Shown here in pieces: positions 34,648 through 45,420 of a stretch of DNA of 64,000 nucleotides. Source of the stretch: Gemmatimonadales bacterium (GTDB lineage: Bacteria > Gemmatimonadota > Gemmatimonadetes > Gemmatimonadales > GWC2-71-9); contig JAICWE010000011.1 in assembly GCA_025934955.1 (NCBI GenBank), forward strand, positions 1 to 64,000. The letters run 5' to 3'. A program made the position numbers and the translations under genes. The notes beneath the pieces were generated by a model. That model had not been told where the DNA came from, did not search any database, and saw only the letters and a list, made by a program, of their open reading frames with translations. How positions within the stretch are numbered: the first letter of the stretch is position 1; each line of letters begins with the position of its first letter.

Positions 34648-35178
34648 GTGCCCGCTGGGATGGCGTGGGAGACGGTGGCGGCGGCGCTCCTCGCGATCGC
34701 GGTGCTGGTGCTGGTGCTGCAACCGCTCGTCGCGGGACGGCCGACAGGTCCCATCGCGGCGCCGGCGCTGAGTCGGACCGATGTGGATCCTGAGGACACG
34801 GCGCGCGGCCTTGCGCTGGCTGCCCTGAAGGAGATCGAATTCGATCGCGAGACCGGCAAGCTGTCCGACGACGACTACGGGTTCCTCAAGGCGAAGTACA
34901 CCGCGGCGGCGATCGCGGCGCTGCGGGAGGACGATGCCGCCGCCTCGGACGACCTTGAGGCGATGATTGCCGCGCGGGTGCGAGCGCTGCGGGCGCCGCC
35001 GCCGTCGGCGGCGGTGCCGACGTGCGCCGCGTGCGGCCCGCGCCTCGAGCCCGACGCAATCTTCTGCTCCGGCTGCGGCGGCCGGCTGGCCCTGCCGACC
35101 GGATGTCCCGATTGCGGCGCCGCGCTTCCGGCTGACAGCCGCTTCTGCGAACGCTGCGGCAGTCGCGTGGCGGCCTGA
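34648..35178 (+). CDS. CcmI-like membrane protein with C-terminal double zinc ribbon
   Basis: TM then ALAALKEIEFDRETGKLSDDDYGFLKAKY; CAACGPRLEPDAIFCSGCG and CPDCGAALPADSRFCERCG. Confidence 0.6.
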   Translation: MPAGMAWETVAAALLAIAVLVLVLQPLVAGRPTGPIAAPALSRTDVDPEDTARGLALAALKEIEFDRETGKLSDDDYGFLKAKYTAAAIAALREDDAAASDDLEAMIAARVRALRAPPPSAAVPTCAACGPRLEPDAIFCSGCGGRLALPTGCPDCGAALPADSRFCERCGSRVAA

Positions 35179-35190
35179 GTGGCGGCCTGA
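35167..35190 (+). repeat. tandem 12-bp duplication GTGGCGGCCTGA x2 including the stop codon
   Basis: Direct reading of sequence. Confidence 0.9.
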
Positions 35191-35249
35191 CCCGCGCGCT
35201 CGCTCGCTGCGCGGGCCGGCCGTGCTCCGCTCCGCTACAGACCAACCAC

Positions 35250-35855
35250 CTACAACCGATATCCCAGCCCGAGCGTCAGGCTCCGGCGCCAGGTGGCGCG
35301 ACGCTCGTAGTCGGAGGTGACCTCGTCCTGGTTCAGGATGGACGACGGCAGCACCGACATACCGCCGCGCACCGCCGCGCGGAGCCGCCCACCGAGCGGG
35401 ACTTCCAGCATGGCGGCGGCGTGTCCGCCGAAGCGGGTGCGGCTGCTGGCGGACTGCACGCCCCAGATCTCCAGCAGCGGACCGCCGCCTAACGCGAGGC
35501 GACCCGCCCCGGGCAGCATGGCGAGACGGACGTCCACCTCGGGCTGGATCCCGGTCACCGTGAGAACCCCGTTGGACAGAATTGCGCCGTCATTTCCCTC
35601 CAGGGCGAAGCCGGTGCCCGCGTTGTAGCCGGCGACCGCGAAGGTCACCGCGCCGGCGGTGCGCTCCAGGCGAAGGCCGATCGTGGTGGGCCGATAGGGT
35701 CGGAACGAGCGCGGCGCCTCGACGCCCAGCTCGCGTGAGGTGCCCCAGAAGCGGCTGCCGCCGACCTGGAGCTCCGCTGTCCATTGCGCGGCGGCGGCGG
35801 GCGGCAGCAGCGTGAGGGCCGTCAGGGTGCCGAGCATGGCGACGAGCGTACGCAC
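35250..35855 (-). CDS. secreted outer-membrane beta-barrel-like protein
   Basis: Signal peptide ending PPAAAAQ; alternating hydrophobic strands and terminal aromatic GLGYRL. Confidence 0.5.
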   Translation of the reverse strand: MRTLVAMLGTLTALTLLPPAAAAQWTAELQVGGSRFWGTSRELGVEAPRSFRPYRPTTIGLRLERTAGAVTFAVAGYNAGTGFALEGNDGAILSNGVLTVTGIQPEVDVRLAMLPGAGRLALGGGPLLEIWGVQSASSRTRFGGHAAAMLEVPLGGRLRAAVRGGMSVLPSSILNQDEVTSDYERRATWRRSLTLGLGYRL

Positions 35856-35926
35856 ATGTCCTCCGGGGTTCGCGGTGCAGGCCGGATGCGGGGCGGGAGG
35901 CACGACTGCCCCCCGCCACGCGAGGG

Positions 35927-37147
35927 TCACTTCATCTCCAGCTTGAGCCAGCCGTTCGTGATGCTGTTCTCGCCCTTCACGATCCAGTTGGCGCCCGGGT
36001 AGTACTGGCCGATGACGCTATCCTGGACGGCGTTGCCGACGAGATCGTCCTGAGTGGTGATCCAGCTGTACGCCTTGCTGATCAGATTGAGAATGGTGCT
36101 GGCGCCTTTCACCGTTCGCACCAGCCCGCTGACGGTGTCCTTGGCGCCGGTGAGCGTGGCGTACGCCGCCTGGAGCTGGTTTTCGAACTGGGTGAACCGA
36201 TCCGCATCGGTCCGGATGCCGCATGCCGTGTCGTCGTCCTCCCAGACGACGATCCGGAAGTTCTGGTTCGGGTGCTGGCCCCTGTAGGCGTCGAGCTGGG
36301 CCTGGGTGAAGAGCATTACGCTGCCGGTCCAATCGAGCTGGTTCTGGTCGAAGTAGTACGGGGCGCCCGCCTTCTCGCCGGCACACTGGTAGCTCGTCAG
36401 TGAGTCCGTCGTTCCCTCCTGCCCCAGGATGTGGACCTCAAACTCGGGATTCCCCTTCAACCAGCCCTCAAACGTGCTGGTGAAATGGGCGTAGGTCATG
36501 TACAACCCGGCCGGCGGGGCGAGGTAGCCGCCGCCCGGGCCGCACTCGTCGACGTTGCAGACCCGAGCCGCCGGCGGGGCGTGGTCGAAGTCGGTTTCCA
36601 CCGGCTCGATGGCCAGAACCGGCGTGGCGGGCGGGGCGTCGGCGCTCAGGAGCTGCCGGCGGCCGTGGATGTCGAACGCCACCGGCCGGTCGTGGTCCCG
36701 CTCGGCTGTGGCGACCAGGACGTTGGTGTCGCCGGTCCACGAGGCGCGCTGGGCCGCCACCGGGAAGTACATCTCGAGCGGACGGGTTGCCCGGGCCTCC
36801 GCGTCGACCGAGGAATCGGCCTCACGGTTCAATCGCGCCAGCTCGTGGCCGAAGGCGCCGCCGGAGGCGGCGAGGAGCCGCTGGAACTGGACCTTGTGCT
36901 CGCGGAACGGCGACGCGTTGAGCGCAGTGCGCACCCGGGCGCGGAAGGCCGGATCCTGCATGGCGACGGCGACTCGGAGCGCCAGTCGCTCCATGCGGGG
37001 CTGATTGCCGACCACCAGCGCGCCGGGCGTACCGCCGGGTGTGGCCGGCGTGGCGCCCGGGTCGGTGCCGCCCGGGGTGGGCGTGCGGTCGGAACAGGCT
37101 GCGGCGATGACCAGCAATGCCGCGAGTGGTGCGAACGAGAAACGCAT
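35927..37147 (-). CDS. putative secreted lipoprotein of unknown function
   Basis: MRFSFAPLAALLVIAAACSDR lipobox; ~406 aa. Confidence 0.6.
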   Translation of the reverse strand: MRFSFAPLAALLVIAAACSDRTPTPGGTDPGATPATPGGTPGALVVGNQPRMERLALRVAVAMQDPAFRARVRTALNASPFREHKVQFQRLLAASGGAFGHELARLNREADSSVDAEARATRPLEMYFPVAAQRASWTGDTNVLVATAERDHDRPVAFDIHGRRQLLSADAPPATPVLAIEPVETDFDHAPPAARVCNVDECGPGGGYLAPPAGLYMTYAHFTSTFEGWLKGNPEFEVHILGQEGTTDSLTSYQCAGEKAGAPYYFDQNQLDWTGSVMLFTQAQLDAYRGQHPNQNFRIVVWEDDDTACGIRTDADRFTQFENQLQAAYATLTGAKDTVSGLVRTVKGASTILNLISKAYSWITTQDDLVGNAVQDSVIGQYYPGANWIVKGENSITNGWLKLEMK

Positions 37148-37269
37148 GAGGTCCTCCGGTCGGGGTGGCGCGCCGGCGCGGGGGATTCGCGCTGGCGGGC
37201 CCAACCTGGAGGTCGCCGGTGTCGCCACCGACACCGGCTTTACGCATGGCGGACGGGAAGAACGCGGGG

Positions 37270-38997
37270 CTAGTGCTCGAGTTGTTCGATGCGCCGGAAG
37301 CCGGCGCGGAGAGCGAGCATCGTGACGATGCCGCAGAGCAGCGCCACCGCCGCCAGCGCCACGATCATCTCGGCGCCGGGCGCGGCGCTCTCACCGAGCT
37401 GGCGGGCCTCGAGGTAGTGCAGCACCGGGCCCGCCTCCACCGCGATCAGCAGCGCCAGCATCGTCACGCTCGTCATCATGAACGCCAGTCCGCCGAGGCT
37501 GGTCGGAATCTGAGCGGCGTTCTCGGTGTCGAACTGCGGGAAGAAGGCGCCGAAGCTCAGCGCCATGGCGCTCGCCGCCAGCGTGAACAGGACGATGGTG
37601 GCGACGCTCAGCAGCATCATGAACGGCGTCGCCCGGAGCAGCGCGTTGGTCATGACGGTGATGAACAGCGCCAGCCCCAGCAGCGGTACGGTGCCGATCC
37701 AGTACTTGCTCCACATCAGCTGCCGGAGCTCGAGCGGGCTGGATCGCAGCAGCCAGAGCTGCCTCCCCTCGAGCGACACCGCCGGAAAGACGAACCGCGC
37801 CGCGATGGCCGCGAGCACGAAGCCGGCGAGTCCCTGATTCAGGAAGACGATCCCGGTGACGAGATAGAACGACATCCGCTCGCCGCTGAAGAGCGGCAGC
37901 GCGCGCACGTTGAAGATGTAGACCAGCACCAGGACCGCGAGCAGGATGAGCTGGCTCCACTGGGTCGCATCGCGGAAGAAGAGCCGCAGGTCCTTGAGGA
38001 TGAATTCCCGCTGGGACGGTCCCAGCCCCCGGGTGAGGCGCGCGAGCAGGCCGTCCCACCCGCGTCCGCGCACGAACCGCTCGGCGCCTTCCTGCGCCTT
38101 GGTGAAGCCGGTGCGATAGAGTGTGCGGTGCAATCCGGCGCCCATGGTCACGAACGCCGCCGCCGTCGTCCACAGCAGCACGATCGGCAGCGGGTCGGCG
38201 ATGCGCTCCAGCCAGTTCATCACCATCCGCGTCGACCACTCGCTCGGCAGGTACGGGCTGGTCGGCGTGCGCAGCGTCGTGACGAAGTCCACCAGGTTGC
38301 GGAATCCCTCGGGGCGCGCGAGCTGCTCCGGCTGCAGGAAGCGCAGCATCACCATCAAGGTGCCGACCGCGCCGATGGTGACCAGCGTGAGCAGGTCGCG
38401 GGCGCGCCGCGCCGGGAACACGTTCACCAGCAGCAGCGTGATGGCGGAGCCGATCACCGCCGGCAGCACGAGGTACGGCACGAACGCGCCGATCGCGACC
38501 AGCGGAAAGAGCACGCCGCCGTGGTACACCGTGCCGTACGCCGTGAAGAGCGGAGCCGCGAGCAGCACCACCATCCAGGACGAGTGCACCAGCGTCTCGA
38601 TCAGCTTGGCGAGATAGAGCCGCAGCCAGTCCACCGGCGCCGCGACCAGTAGGTCGAGGTCCTTCGCCAGGAAGAACGTCGAGAGCGCGGTGATCAGGTT
38701 GGAGAGGAGCAGAATCGAGAAGAAGACGACCAGGGCGACGCCGAGCAGCTTGGCCGGAAGAAAGCTGCCGATCTCCGGCGCGCTCCGCGCGTAGCGCAGC
38801 ACCCGGTACGCGACCGCGAATACGCCGGACCAGAAGGCGCCGGCGATCACCGTCAGCAGCAGGAGCTTGGCCGGGGCGCCGGAGCGCTCCTCGCGCGCGC
38901 GGGCCAGCGCGCTCCGCCACTTCGGCGTGAGCACGACGAGGAGCCCGGGCTGCGGGACCTTGCGCGCGGCGGTCGTCGTCGCCGGTCCGTCACTCAT
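37270..38997 (-). CDS. ABC-type exporter permease
   Basis: Multi-TM 575-aa protein overlapping an ABC ATPase gene. Confidence 0.7.
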   Translation of the reverse strand: MSDGPATTTAARKVPQPGLLVVLTPKWRSALARAREERSGAPAKLLLLTVIAGAFWSGVFAVAYRVLRYARSAPEIGSFLPAKLLGVALVVFFSILLLSNLITALSTFFLAKDLDLLVAAPVDWLRLYLAKLIETLVHSSWMVVLLAAPLFTAYGTVYHGGVLFPLVAIGAFVPYLVLPAVIGSAITLLLVNVFPARRARDLLTLVTIGAVGTLMVMLRFLQPEQLARPEGFRNLVDFVTTLRTPTSPYLPSEWSTRMVMNWLERIADPLPIVLLWTTAAAFVTMGAGLHRTLYRTGFTKAQEGAERFVRGRGWDGLLARLTRGLGPSQREFILKDLRLFFRDATQWSQLILLAVLVLVYIFNVRALPLFSGERMSFYLVTGIVFLNQGLAGFVLAAIAARFVFPAVSLEGRQLWLLRSSPLELRQLMWSKYWIGTVPLLGLALFITVMTNALLRATPFMMLLSVATIVLFTLAASAMALSFGAFFPQFDTENAAQIPTSLGGLAFMMTSVTMLALLIAVEAGPVLHYLEARQLGESAAPGAEMIVALAAVALLCGIVTMLALRAGFRRIEQLEH

Positions 38998-39748
38998 CCA
39001 GAATCGCGCTCAGCTCGCGATCGGCCAGGCCGCCGGTCAGCTTGAGGAACAGGTCCTCGAGGCTCGCGTCGCCCGACGCGGTCTGCTCCCGCAGCTCTGC
39101 CATCGTACCGAGCGCGACGATGCGGCCGCCCTGCACGATCGCGATCCGCTCGCACATCGCCTCGGCGATCTCCAGCGTGTGGGTGCTCATGAGCACCGTC
39201 CCGCCGCGGTCCACGAAGCCGCGAAAGAGATCCTTGAGCAGCCGCGCGCTGCGCGGGTCGAGGCCCACCATCGGCTCGTCCACCACGATCACCTCGGGCC
39301 GGTGCACCAGCGCGCTGCAGATGATGAGCTTCTGCCGCATGCCGTGGCTGTACGACTCCGTCAACTCGTCCTTCCACGGCGCCAGATCGAACAGCTCGAG
39401 CAGCTCGTCGATCCGCCGCTCCACCACCGGGCCCTGCTGGGAGTAGAGCGCCGCGGCGAAGCGGAGGAACTCGGCGCCGGTCAGCTTGTCGTACACGAAC
39501 GGCCGATCGGGGATGAAGCCGAGCCGGGACTTCGCCGAGCGCGGGCGTCGGATGAGGTCGTCGCCGCCGATGTCGACCGAGCCACCGGTCGGCTGGAGGA
39601 TGCCGGCGATCATCCGCATCGTCGTCGTCTTCCCCGCGCCGTTGGGGCCGAGCAGCCCGAACAGCTCGCCGCGGCGCACCTCGAGGTCGATGCGATCCAC
39701 CGCCGTGAAGGAGCCGTAGCGCTTGGTGAGCTGATTGAGCCGGATCAT
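38990..39748 (-). CDS. ABC transporter ATP-binding protein
   Basis: LLGPNGAGKTTTMRMI, SYSHGMRQKLIICSALVHRPEVIVVDEPMVGLDPRSARLL. Confidence 0.92.
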   Translation of the reverse strand: MIRLNQLTKRYGSFTAVDRIDLEVRRGELFGLLGPNGAGKTTTMRMIAGILQPTGGSVDIGGDDLIRRPRSAKSRLGFIPDRPFVYDKLTGAEFLRFAAALYSQQGPVVERRIDELLELFDLAPWKDELTESYSHGMRQKLIICSALVHRPEVIVVDEPMVGLDPRSARLLKDLFRGFVDRGGTVLMSTHTLEIAEAMCERIAIVQGGRIVALGTMAELREQTASGDASLEDLFLKLTGGLADRELSAILDE

Positions 39749-41283
39749 CGGGTCTCGGCGGAGGAAAGGACGCGTGGCGCGAGCCGCTGGAGCAGGGGGA
39801 TCACCTGGAACGGACGGCCCGGCGCGTCGGTGACGAGGCGCAGGTAGCTCGCCTCGGCGGGCAGCGTGCCGAACCACGGATCGGCGGGGACCCAGCCGTC
39901 CAGCCAGAGCTCCGCCCAGCTGTGATACCACCAGCGCCCGCGATCGTAGACCGCGCCGCCGGCGAGCCGGGCCGGCAGGCCGAGTCCGCGGGCAAAGGCG
40001 ACCAGCAGCGTCGCATGCGCGCTCGCGTCGCCGCGACGGACCGCGAGCGCGCGGATCGGATCCGTCGAGCCGCGCGGGTCGCGCGCCACGGATCGGGCGA
40101 CCCAGGCGGTGAGCAGCGACGCCACCACCCGGGGCCGCCGCTCCCCGCCGGCGATCCGCCGCGCCTGCGAGAGCACCGCGGGGTCACGCGAAGGCACCAG
40201 CGCATCGGGGCTGAGCGCCGGGGCGAAGGCCGTGTCGGCGTTAGGCAGCAGGTACGCCGAGGCGAGGCGGCCGCCCGCGCGCGAGATGGCCAGCGTGTCG
40301 CCGCGGAGCGCCTGGCCGGCGCCGTCGAGCGCGCTGCCGCTCCAGCGGTCCGCGTCGTCGCCGAGCCCGAGCAGCAGGGTGAGGTGGTCGGCGCGCGCCG
40401 GGACGTGGTCGAGCGCCCCCGCGACCGGTACCGCGAGCGCCGCGCTGTCCGCCACGGCGCCGGTCCGCGGCTGATACGCCTGCGTCACCAGGTCGAAGGG
40501 CCGGCGATACAACGCGAACCCGTCCGCCGTCGCCGCCTCGACCAGCTGGCCCTGGGCGTCCACCCAGAGCGTCGCGGGCGCCCCGCCGCCGGCCACCTCG
40601 ATCCGCCACGCGCGGACGGTGTCCTGGTGCGCCACCGACCAGCGGCGGGTCGCGGAGTCGAGCGCGGCGCTGTCGGCGACGGCGAAGAGCGAGTCGCCCC
40701 CGACGCGTACGTCGGCAGTCCATGGCCGGCCGCCGAGCGGATCGATCACCGGCAGGTCGAGCCGGGTGCCGGGCTCCATCCGCCCGCTGAACGCCACGCG
40801 CAGCGGAATGCTGCTGCGCGACACGGCGCCATGCGGCAACGCAAAGCGCGCCGCCGACGTGTCCGCGCGCGATTCGGCCACGGTCCAGTCGAGCAGGCCA
40901 TAGCGCACGTCGCCGCTGCTGGTGAGTGCGCCGCCTCCCCCGCCGCGCAGCGCGGTGGAGAACGACTGGAGCGCCAGCTCGCGCGTCAGGTACACCCGCT
41001 CGCCCAGCAGCATGCGCACGATGCTGTCGCCCACCGGCAGCGACACGTCGTAGCGGATCGCGAGCCGCACGCCCTGCGGCGAGGTGTCCGCCGTGCTGGT
41101 CGCGAGCCCCACCTGCCGGCCGCCCACCTCCACGGCGTAGTACGCGCTCGCCGGTCCGACGCGCCGCGCATTGGCGGCCAACTCGCGCGCCTCGCCGCCG
41201 GCCGCGCGCTCCCGCGCGACCAGCCAGCCGAGCGCACCGAACCACGCGAGCATCACCGCGGCCGCCAGCCACCAGCGGCTCAT
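39745..41283 (-). CDS. transglutaminase-like domain protein, membrane anchored
   Basis: N-terminal TM; GDASAHATLLVAFARGLGLPARLAGGAVYDRGRWWYHSWAELWLDGWVPADPWFG. Confidence 0.78.
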   Translation of the reverse strand: MSRWWLAAAVMLAWFGALGWLVARERAAGGEARELAANARRVGPASAYYAVEVGGRQVGLATSTADTSPQGVRLAIRYDVSLPVGDSIVRMLLGERVYLTRELALQSFSTALRGGGGGALTSSGDVRYGLLDWTVAESRADTSAARFALPHGAVSRSSIPLRVAFSGRMEPGTRLDLPVIDPLGGRPWTADVRVGGDSLFAVADSAALDSATRRWSVAHQDTVRAWRIEVAGGGAPATLWVDAQGQLVEAATADGFALYRRPFDLVTQAYQPRTGAVADSAALAVPVAGALDHVPARADHLTLLLGLGDDADRWSGSALDGAGQALRGDTLAISRAGGRLASAYLLPNADTAFAPALSPDALVPSRDPAVLSQARRIAGGERRPRVVASLLTAWVARSVARDPRGSTDPIRALAVRRGDASAHATLLVAFARGLGLPARLAGGAVYDRGRWWYHSWAELWLDGWVPADPWFGTLPAEASYLRLVTDAPGRPFQVIPLLQRLAPRVLSSAETR

Positions 41284-41777
41284 CCGTGTCTCGCGACGAC
41301 GGCCCGCACGGCGTCGAGCTCGTGCTCCCGCTCCACCACGATCCGGAGCTCGCGCGGCGCGTCGCCGCCGGGGCGGGCGCCGAAGGTGTCCACCAGCAGC
41401 GCCGCCGCTTCCTCGATGCCGAGCTGTCCCGCGCCGGCGCCGACCAGCGGCGCCGCGAGCACCGCCAGATTCCATTCGGCCGCGCGCTGCCACGCGCTCA
41501 TCAGCGCGCGCCGGATCTGGTCGGTCCCGGCGTCGCCACGGTCGTCCTGCACCACGACGTGCACCACCAGCGGCGCCGCGAGATCGCCGCTGCCGGTGAC
41601 CACCGCCGCGCCCGCTTCGAGCGGCGACGCCACCCGGCGCTGCGCCACGAACGCGGCGCCCGCCGAGATGTCGAGCCGGCGCATCGCCGGCGTCACCGGC
41701 TCGAGCGATCCGTCGGCCGGACGCAGCACGGCGTCCGCCCGCACGAAGGCGAGATCATCCAGCAGGACGTGGATCAT
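41280..41777 (-). CDS. macro-domain-like protein lacking canonical motifs
   Basis: [24 protein letters not shown]...[34 protein letters not shown] overlap with transglutaminase gene. Confidence 0.55.
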   Translation of the reverse strand: MIHVLLDDLAFVRADAVLRPADGSLEPVTPAMRRLDISAGAAFVAQRRVASPLEAGAAVVTGSGDLAAPLVVHVVVQDDRGDAGTDQIRRALMSAWQRAAEWNLAVLAAPLVGAGAGQLGIEEAAALLVDTFGARPGGDAPRELRIVVEREHELDAVRAVVARHG

Positions 41778-41857
41778 GGAGCAGGGAAGATAAGAGACTC
41801 GCCGCGCTGACACCGCGCGGTTGAACCCGCCCGCTCCTTCGGGTATCCTTCGGGGCT

Positions 41858-44737
41858 ATGGGACAGGAATACCTCCAGGTTCGCGGCGCGCGCGAGCACA
41901 ATCTGAAAAACGTGTCGGTCGCGATCCCTCGCGACCGACTCACCGTCATCACCGGGCTCTCCGGCTCGGGCAAGTCGTCGCTCGCCTTCGACACGATCTA
42001 CGCCGAGGGCCAGAGGCGCTACGTCGAGTCGCTCTCGGCGTATGCCCGGCAGTTCCTCGGCCTGATGGAGAAGCCCGACGTTGACGCGATCGAGGGTCTC
42101 TCGCCGGCGATTTCCATCGAGCAGAAGACCACCGGCCAGAACCCGCGCTCCACCGTCGGCACCGTCACCGAGATCTACGACTACCTCCGCCTGCTCTGGG
42201 CCCGCGCCGGCGTGCCGCACTGTCCCAACGACGGCAGTCCGGTCAGCCGGCAGAGCGCGGCGCAGATCGTGGACGCCGTGCTCGCGTGGCCGGAGGAGAC
42301 GCGGATCGAGCTGCTCGCGCCGCTGGTGCGCGGCCGCAAGGGCGAGTTCAAGGACCTGTTCGACGACATCCGGAAGCGCGGCTTCGTGCGGGTGCGGGTG
42401 GACGGCGAAATCTACGACCTCGGTGCCGTGCCCGCGCTCAACCGGCGGCAGAACCACGACGTGGCCGTCGTGGTGGACCGTCTCGTGGTGCGGGCCGCGG
42501 ACCGCTCGCGGCTCACCGACTCGGTGGAGACCGCGCTCAAGGCCGCCGACGGCGTGATCGAGGTGGTGCGCTACCCGCGCGCGGGCGCGCGGGACGCGAG
42601 CGCCGAGTCGGTGCTCTTCTCCGAGCGCTTCGCCTGCCCGGTCTGCGGCCTCTCGCTGCCGGAGCTCGAGCCGCGGCAGTTCTCCTTCAACTCGCCGTTC
42701 GGCGCCTGCCCCGACTGTCACGGCGTCGGCACCCGCATGGAAGTGAACGCCGAGCTGGTGCTGGGCGACCCGAGCATCTCGATCCTCGAAGGCGTGGTAC
42801 TCCCCTGGGGCGAGCCGAGCGGGTACCTGCGGAAGACGGTGCTCCCGACGCTGGCCAGAGCATTCAAGTTCGACCTCGCCGCGCCGTGGGGCGATCTGCC
42901 GGCGAGCGCGCAGAAGGCGCTGCTCTTCGGCGCGCCGGGCAAGCTCAAGTTCGCGACCGACGGCGGCCGCGGGCGCGCGTCCGATTACGAGAGCGAGTGG
43001 GAAGGCATCCTCGGGAACGTCGAGCGGCGCTACCGCGAGTCCACCAGCGACGGCGTGCGGCTGTCGCTCGAGGAGTTCATGACCGAGGCGCCGTGCGCCA
43101 CCTGCGGCGGCAAGCGGCTCAAGGCCGAGAGCCTCGCGGTGCTGCTGCACGGCCGGAGCATCGGCGACATCGTGGAGCTGCCGGTGGACCGCGCGCTCGA
43201 GTTCTTCCAGTCGGTGCCGGTGCGCCGGCCCGGCAGCGCGGGCACGGGACTCGATCCGGAGATCGCCGGCCCGATCCTCAAGGAGGTGCGCGACCGACTC
43301 CGCTTCCTCGACGACGTCGGCCTGGACTACCTGACACTGGGCCGCGGTGCCGGATCGCTCTCCGGCGGCGAAATGCAACGCATCCGGCTCGCGACCCAGA
43401 TCGGCAGCCGGCTGGTCGGCGTGCTCTACATTCTCGACGAGCCGAGCATCGGGCTGCACCAGCGCGACAACGAGCGGCTGCTCGGCACGCTGCGCGAGCT
43501 GCGCGACCTCGGCAATACGGTGATCGTGGTCGAGCACGACGAGGAGACGATCCGCGCCGCGGATCACGTGATCGACCTCGGCCCCCGGGCCGGCCGCTTC
43601 GGCGGCGAGGTGATCGCCGAGGGAACGCTGGATGACGTGCTCGCCGCGCCGGAGTCGCTCACCGGACGGTACCTCCGGGGCGAGCTGCGGATCCCGGTGC
43701 CGCGCGGCCGCCGTGAGGCGGAGCCGGGGCGCCGGCTGCGCGTGGTCGGCGCCAGGGCCAACAACCTGCGCGACCTCACCGTGGACTTTCCGCTCGGCGT
43801 CTTCGTCAGCGTCACCGGCGTCTCCGGCTCGGGGAAGAGCACGCTGGTCACCGACATTCTCTACCAGGCGCTGGCGCGCCACTTCTACCGCAACCGGGTG
43901 ATTCCCGGCGCGCACGCGAGGATCGAGGGGCTGCAGCACATCGACAAGGTCATCGACATCGACCAGAGCCCGATCGGCCGGACGCCGCGATCCAATCCGG
44001 CCACGTACACCGGACTCTTCACTCCCATTCGCGAGCTGTTCACCCAGCTGCCTGACGCGAAGATCCGCGGCTACGGCCCCGGCCGCTTTTCATTCAACGT
44101 CAAGGGCGGCCGCTGCGAAGCCTGCCAGGGCGACGGGCTGGTGAAGATCGAGATGCACTTCCTGCCGGATGTCTACGTCCCGTGCGAGGTGTGCAAGGGC
44201 CGGCGCTACAATCGCGAGACGCTGGAGGTGCGGTACAAGGGGAAGAGCATCGCCGACGTGCTGGACCTCACCGTCGCCGACGCGCTCGACTTCTTCTCCA
44301 ACCAGCGGCGCATCGCCGAGAAGCTGGAGCTGCTGAACGACGTGGGGCTGGGCTACATCCATCTGGGCCAGGCGGCGACGACGCTCTCGGGCGGTGAGGC
44401 GCAGCGGGTGAAGCTCGCCACCGAGCTGGCCAAGCGCGACACCGGCCGCACGCTCTACATCCTCGACGAGCCGACCACGGGGCTGCACTTCGAGGACGTG
44501 CGGCTGCTGCTGGAGGTGCTGCACCGGCTGGTGGACAAGGGCAACACCGTCGTCGTGATCGAGCACAACCTCGACGTCATCAAGACGGCCGACTGGATCA
44601 TCGACCTCGGACCGGAAGGCGGCGAGGGTGGCGGGACGGTCGTGGCGGCGGGGACTCCGGAAACAGTAGCCCGCGTGGCAGGGAGCCACACGGGCCGGTT
44701 CCTCCGAACCGCGCTGAACGGCCGCGACCGGGACTAG
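41858..44737 (+). CDS. uvrA: excinuclease ABC subunit A
   Basis: [100 protein letters not shown]. Confidence 0.97.
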   Translation: MGQEYLQVRGAREHNLKNVSVAIPRDRLTVITGLSGSGKSSLAFDTIYAEGQRRYVESLSAYARQFLGLMEKPDVDAIEGLSPAISIEQKTTGQNPRSTVGTVTEIYDYLRLLWARAGVPHCPNDGSPVSRQSAAQIVDAVLAWPEETRIELLAPLVRGRKGEFKDLFDDIRKRGFVRVRVDGEIYDLGAVPALNRRQNHDVAVVVDRLVVRAADRSRLTDSVETALKAADGVIEVVRYPRAGARDASAESVLFSERFACPVCGLSLPELEPRQFSFNSPFGACPDCHGVGTRMEVNAELVLGDPSISILEGVVLPWGEPSGYLRKTVLPTLARAFKFDLAAPWGDLPASAQKALLFGAPGKLKFATDGGRGRASDYESEWEGILGNVERRYRESTSDGVRLSLEEFMTEAPCATCGGKRLKAESLAVLLHGRSIGDIVELPVDRALEFFQSVPVRRPGSAGTGLDPEIAGPILKEVRDRLRFLDDVGLDYLTLGRGAGSLSGGEMQRIRLATQIGSRLVGVLYILDEPSIGLHQRDNERLLGTLRELRDLGNTVIVVEHDEETIRAADHVIDLGPRAGRFGGEVIAEGTLDDVLAAPESLTGRYLRGELRIPVPRGRREAEPGRRLRVVGARANNLRDLTVDFPLGVFVSVTGVSGSGKSTLVTDILYQALARHFYRNRVIPGAHARIEGLQHIDKVIDIDQSPIGRTPRSNPATYTGLFTPIRELFTQLPDAKIRGYGPGRFSFNVKGGRCEACQGDGLVKIEMHFLPDVYVPCEVCKGRRYNRETLEVRYKGKSIADVLDLTVADALDFFSNQRRIAEKLELLNDVGLGYIHLGQAATTLSGGEAQRVKLATELAKRDTGRTLYILDEPTTGLHFEDVRLLLEVLHRLVDKGNTVVVIEHNLDVIKTADWIIDLGPEGGEGGGTVVAAGTPETVARVAGSHTGRFLRTALNGRDRD

Positions 44738-45420
44738 CTCTTCCCGACCTTGAAGCTCGGCTCCCTGGCCGACGGGTCCACCTTGAACCGGATCCACATT
44801 CCGGAGAGCCCGTGGCCGGGCACGCCGCAGAAGATGCGATAACTGCCGTTGTCCGGCGCGGTGAAGCGCATGTTGTCCTTGGCGAACTGCGGCAGCCCCT
44901 CGACCAGCTTGTTGGTGAACGCGCGCGGAATGGCCGCGTCGCCGGCGTCGCCGCTGTTCGGCATGGGATCCTTGTCGGCGATGATCTCGGCGCTGTGCGG
45001 CGTGCCGTCGTCATTGACGAAGTTGATGACGACCGTGCTCTTCGGCGGCACGATGAACGCGGCACCGCCGCCGCCGTAGCCGTTGAAGACGAACGGGCCG
45101 GCGATCAGCTTGAGCGTCGCGGTTTTCGTGGCCGCATTCCAGGCGACGTAGTTGCTCTGGCCGCCGGCGGCGCCGGTATCGCTCGCGACGCCACTCTGCG
45201 TGGTGTCCTTCGCCGCGGCGCCGGTCTTCGCCGTCGCGCTCTTGCCGGTCGAGCTCCTGGTGCTCGCGCTGGTACGGTGCCTGGTCTTGTGTGTCGTCTT
45301 GTGCTTCACCGCGTGATGCGTGGTGTCCTGGGCCGAGGGCGTGCCGCTGCCCTGCGCCGCCGCGGGCGCGGCTGAAACGAACAAGGTCACAATTCCGAAG
45401 TAGATGGCGAATCGTGTCAT
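44734..45420 (-). CDS. sulfocyanin-like blue copper protein
   Basis: Signal peptide; [35 protein letters not shown] and [12 protein letters not shown] (CX4HX4M type 1 Cu ligands). Confidence 0.7.
   Translation of the reverse strand: MTRFAIYFGIVTLFVSAAPAAAQGSGTPSAQDTTHHAVKHKTTHKTRHRTSASTRSSTGKSATAKTGAAAKDTTQSGVASDTGAAGGQSNYVAWNAATKTATLKLIAGPFVFNGYGGGGAAFIVPPKSTVVINFVNDDGTPHSAEIIADKDPMPNSGDAGDAAIPRAFTNKLVEGLPQFAKDNMRFTAPDNGSYRIFCGVPGHGLSGMWIRFKVDPSAREPSFKVGKS

Noticed and set aside
41774-43939. 721-aa minus-strand ORF
   Set aside because: Antisense to uvrA
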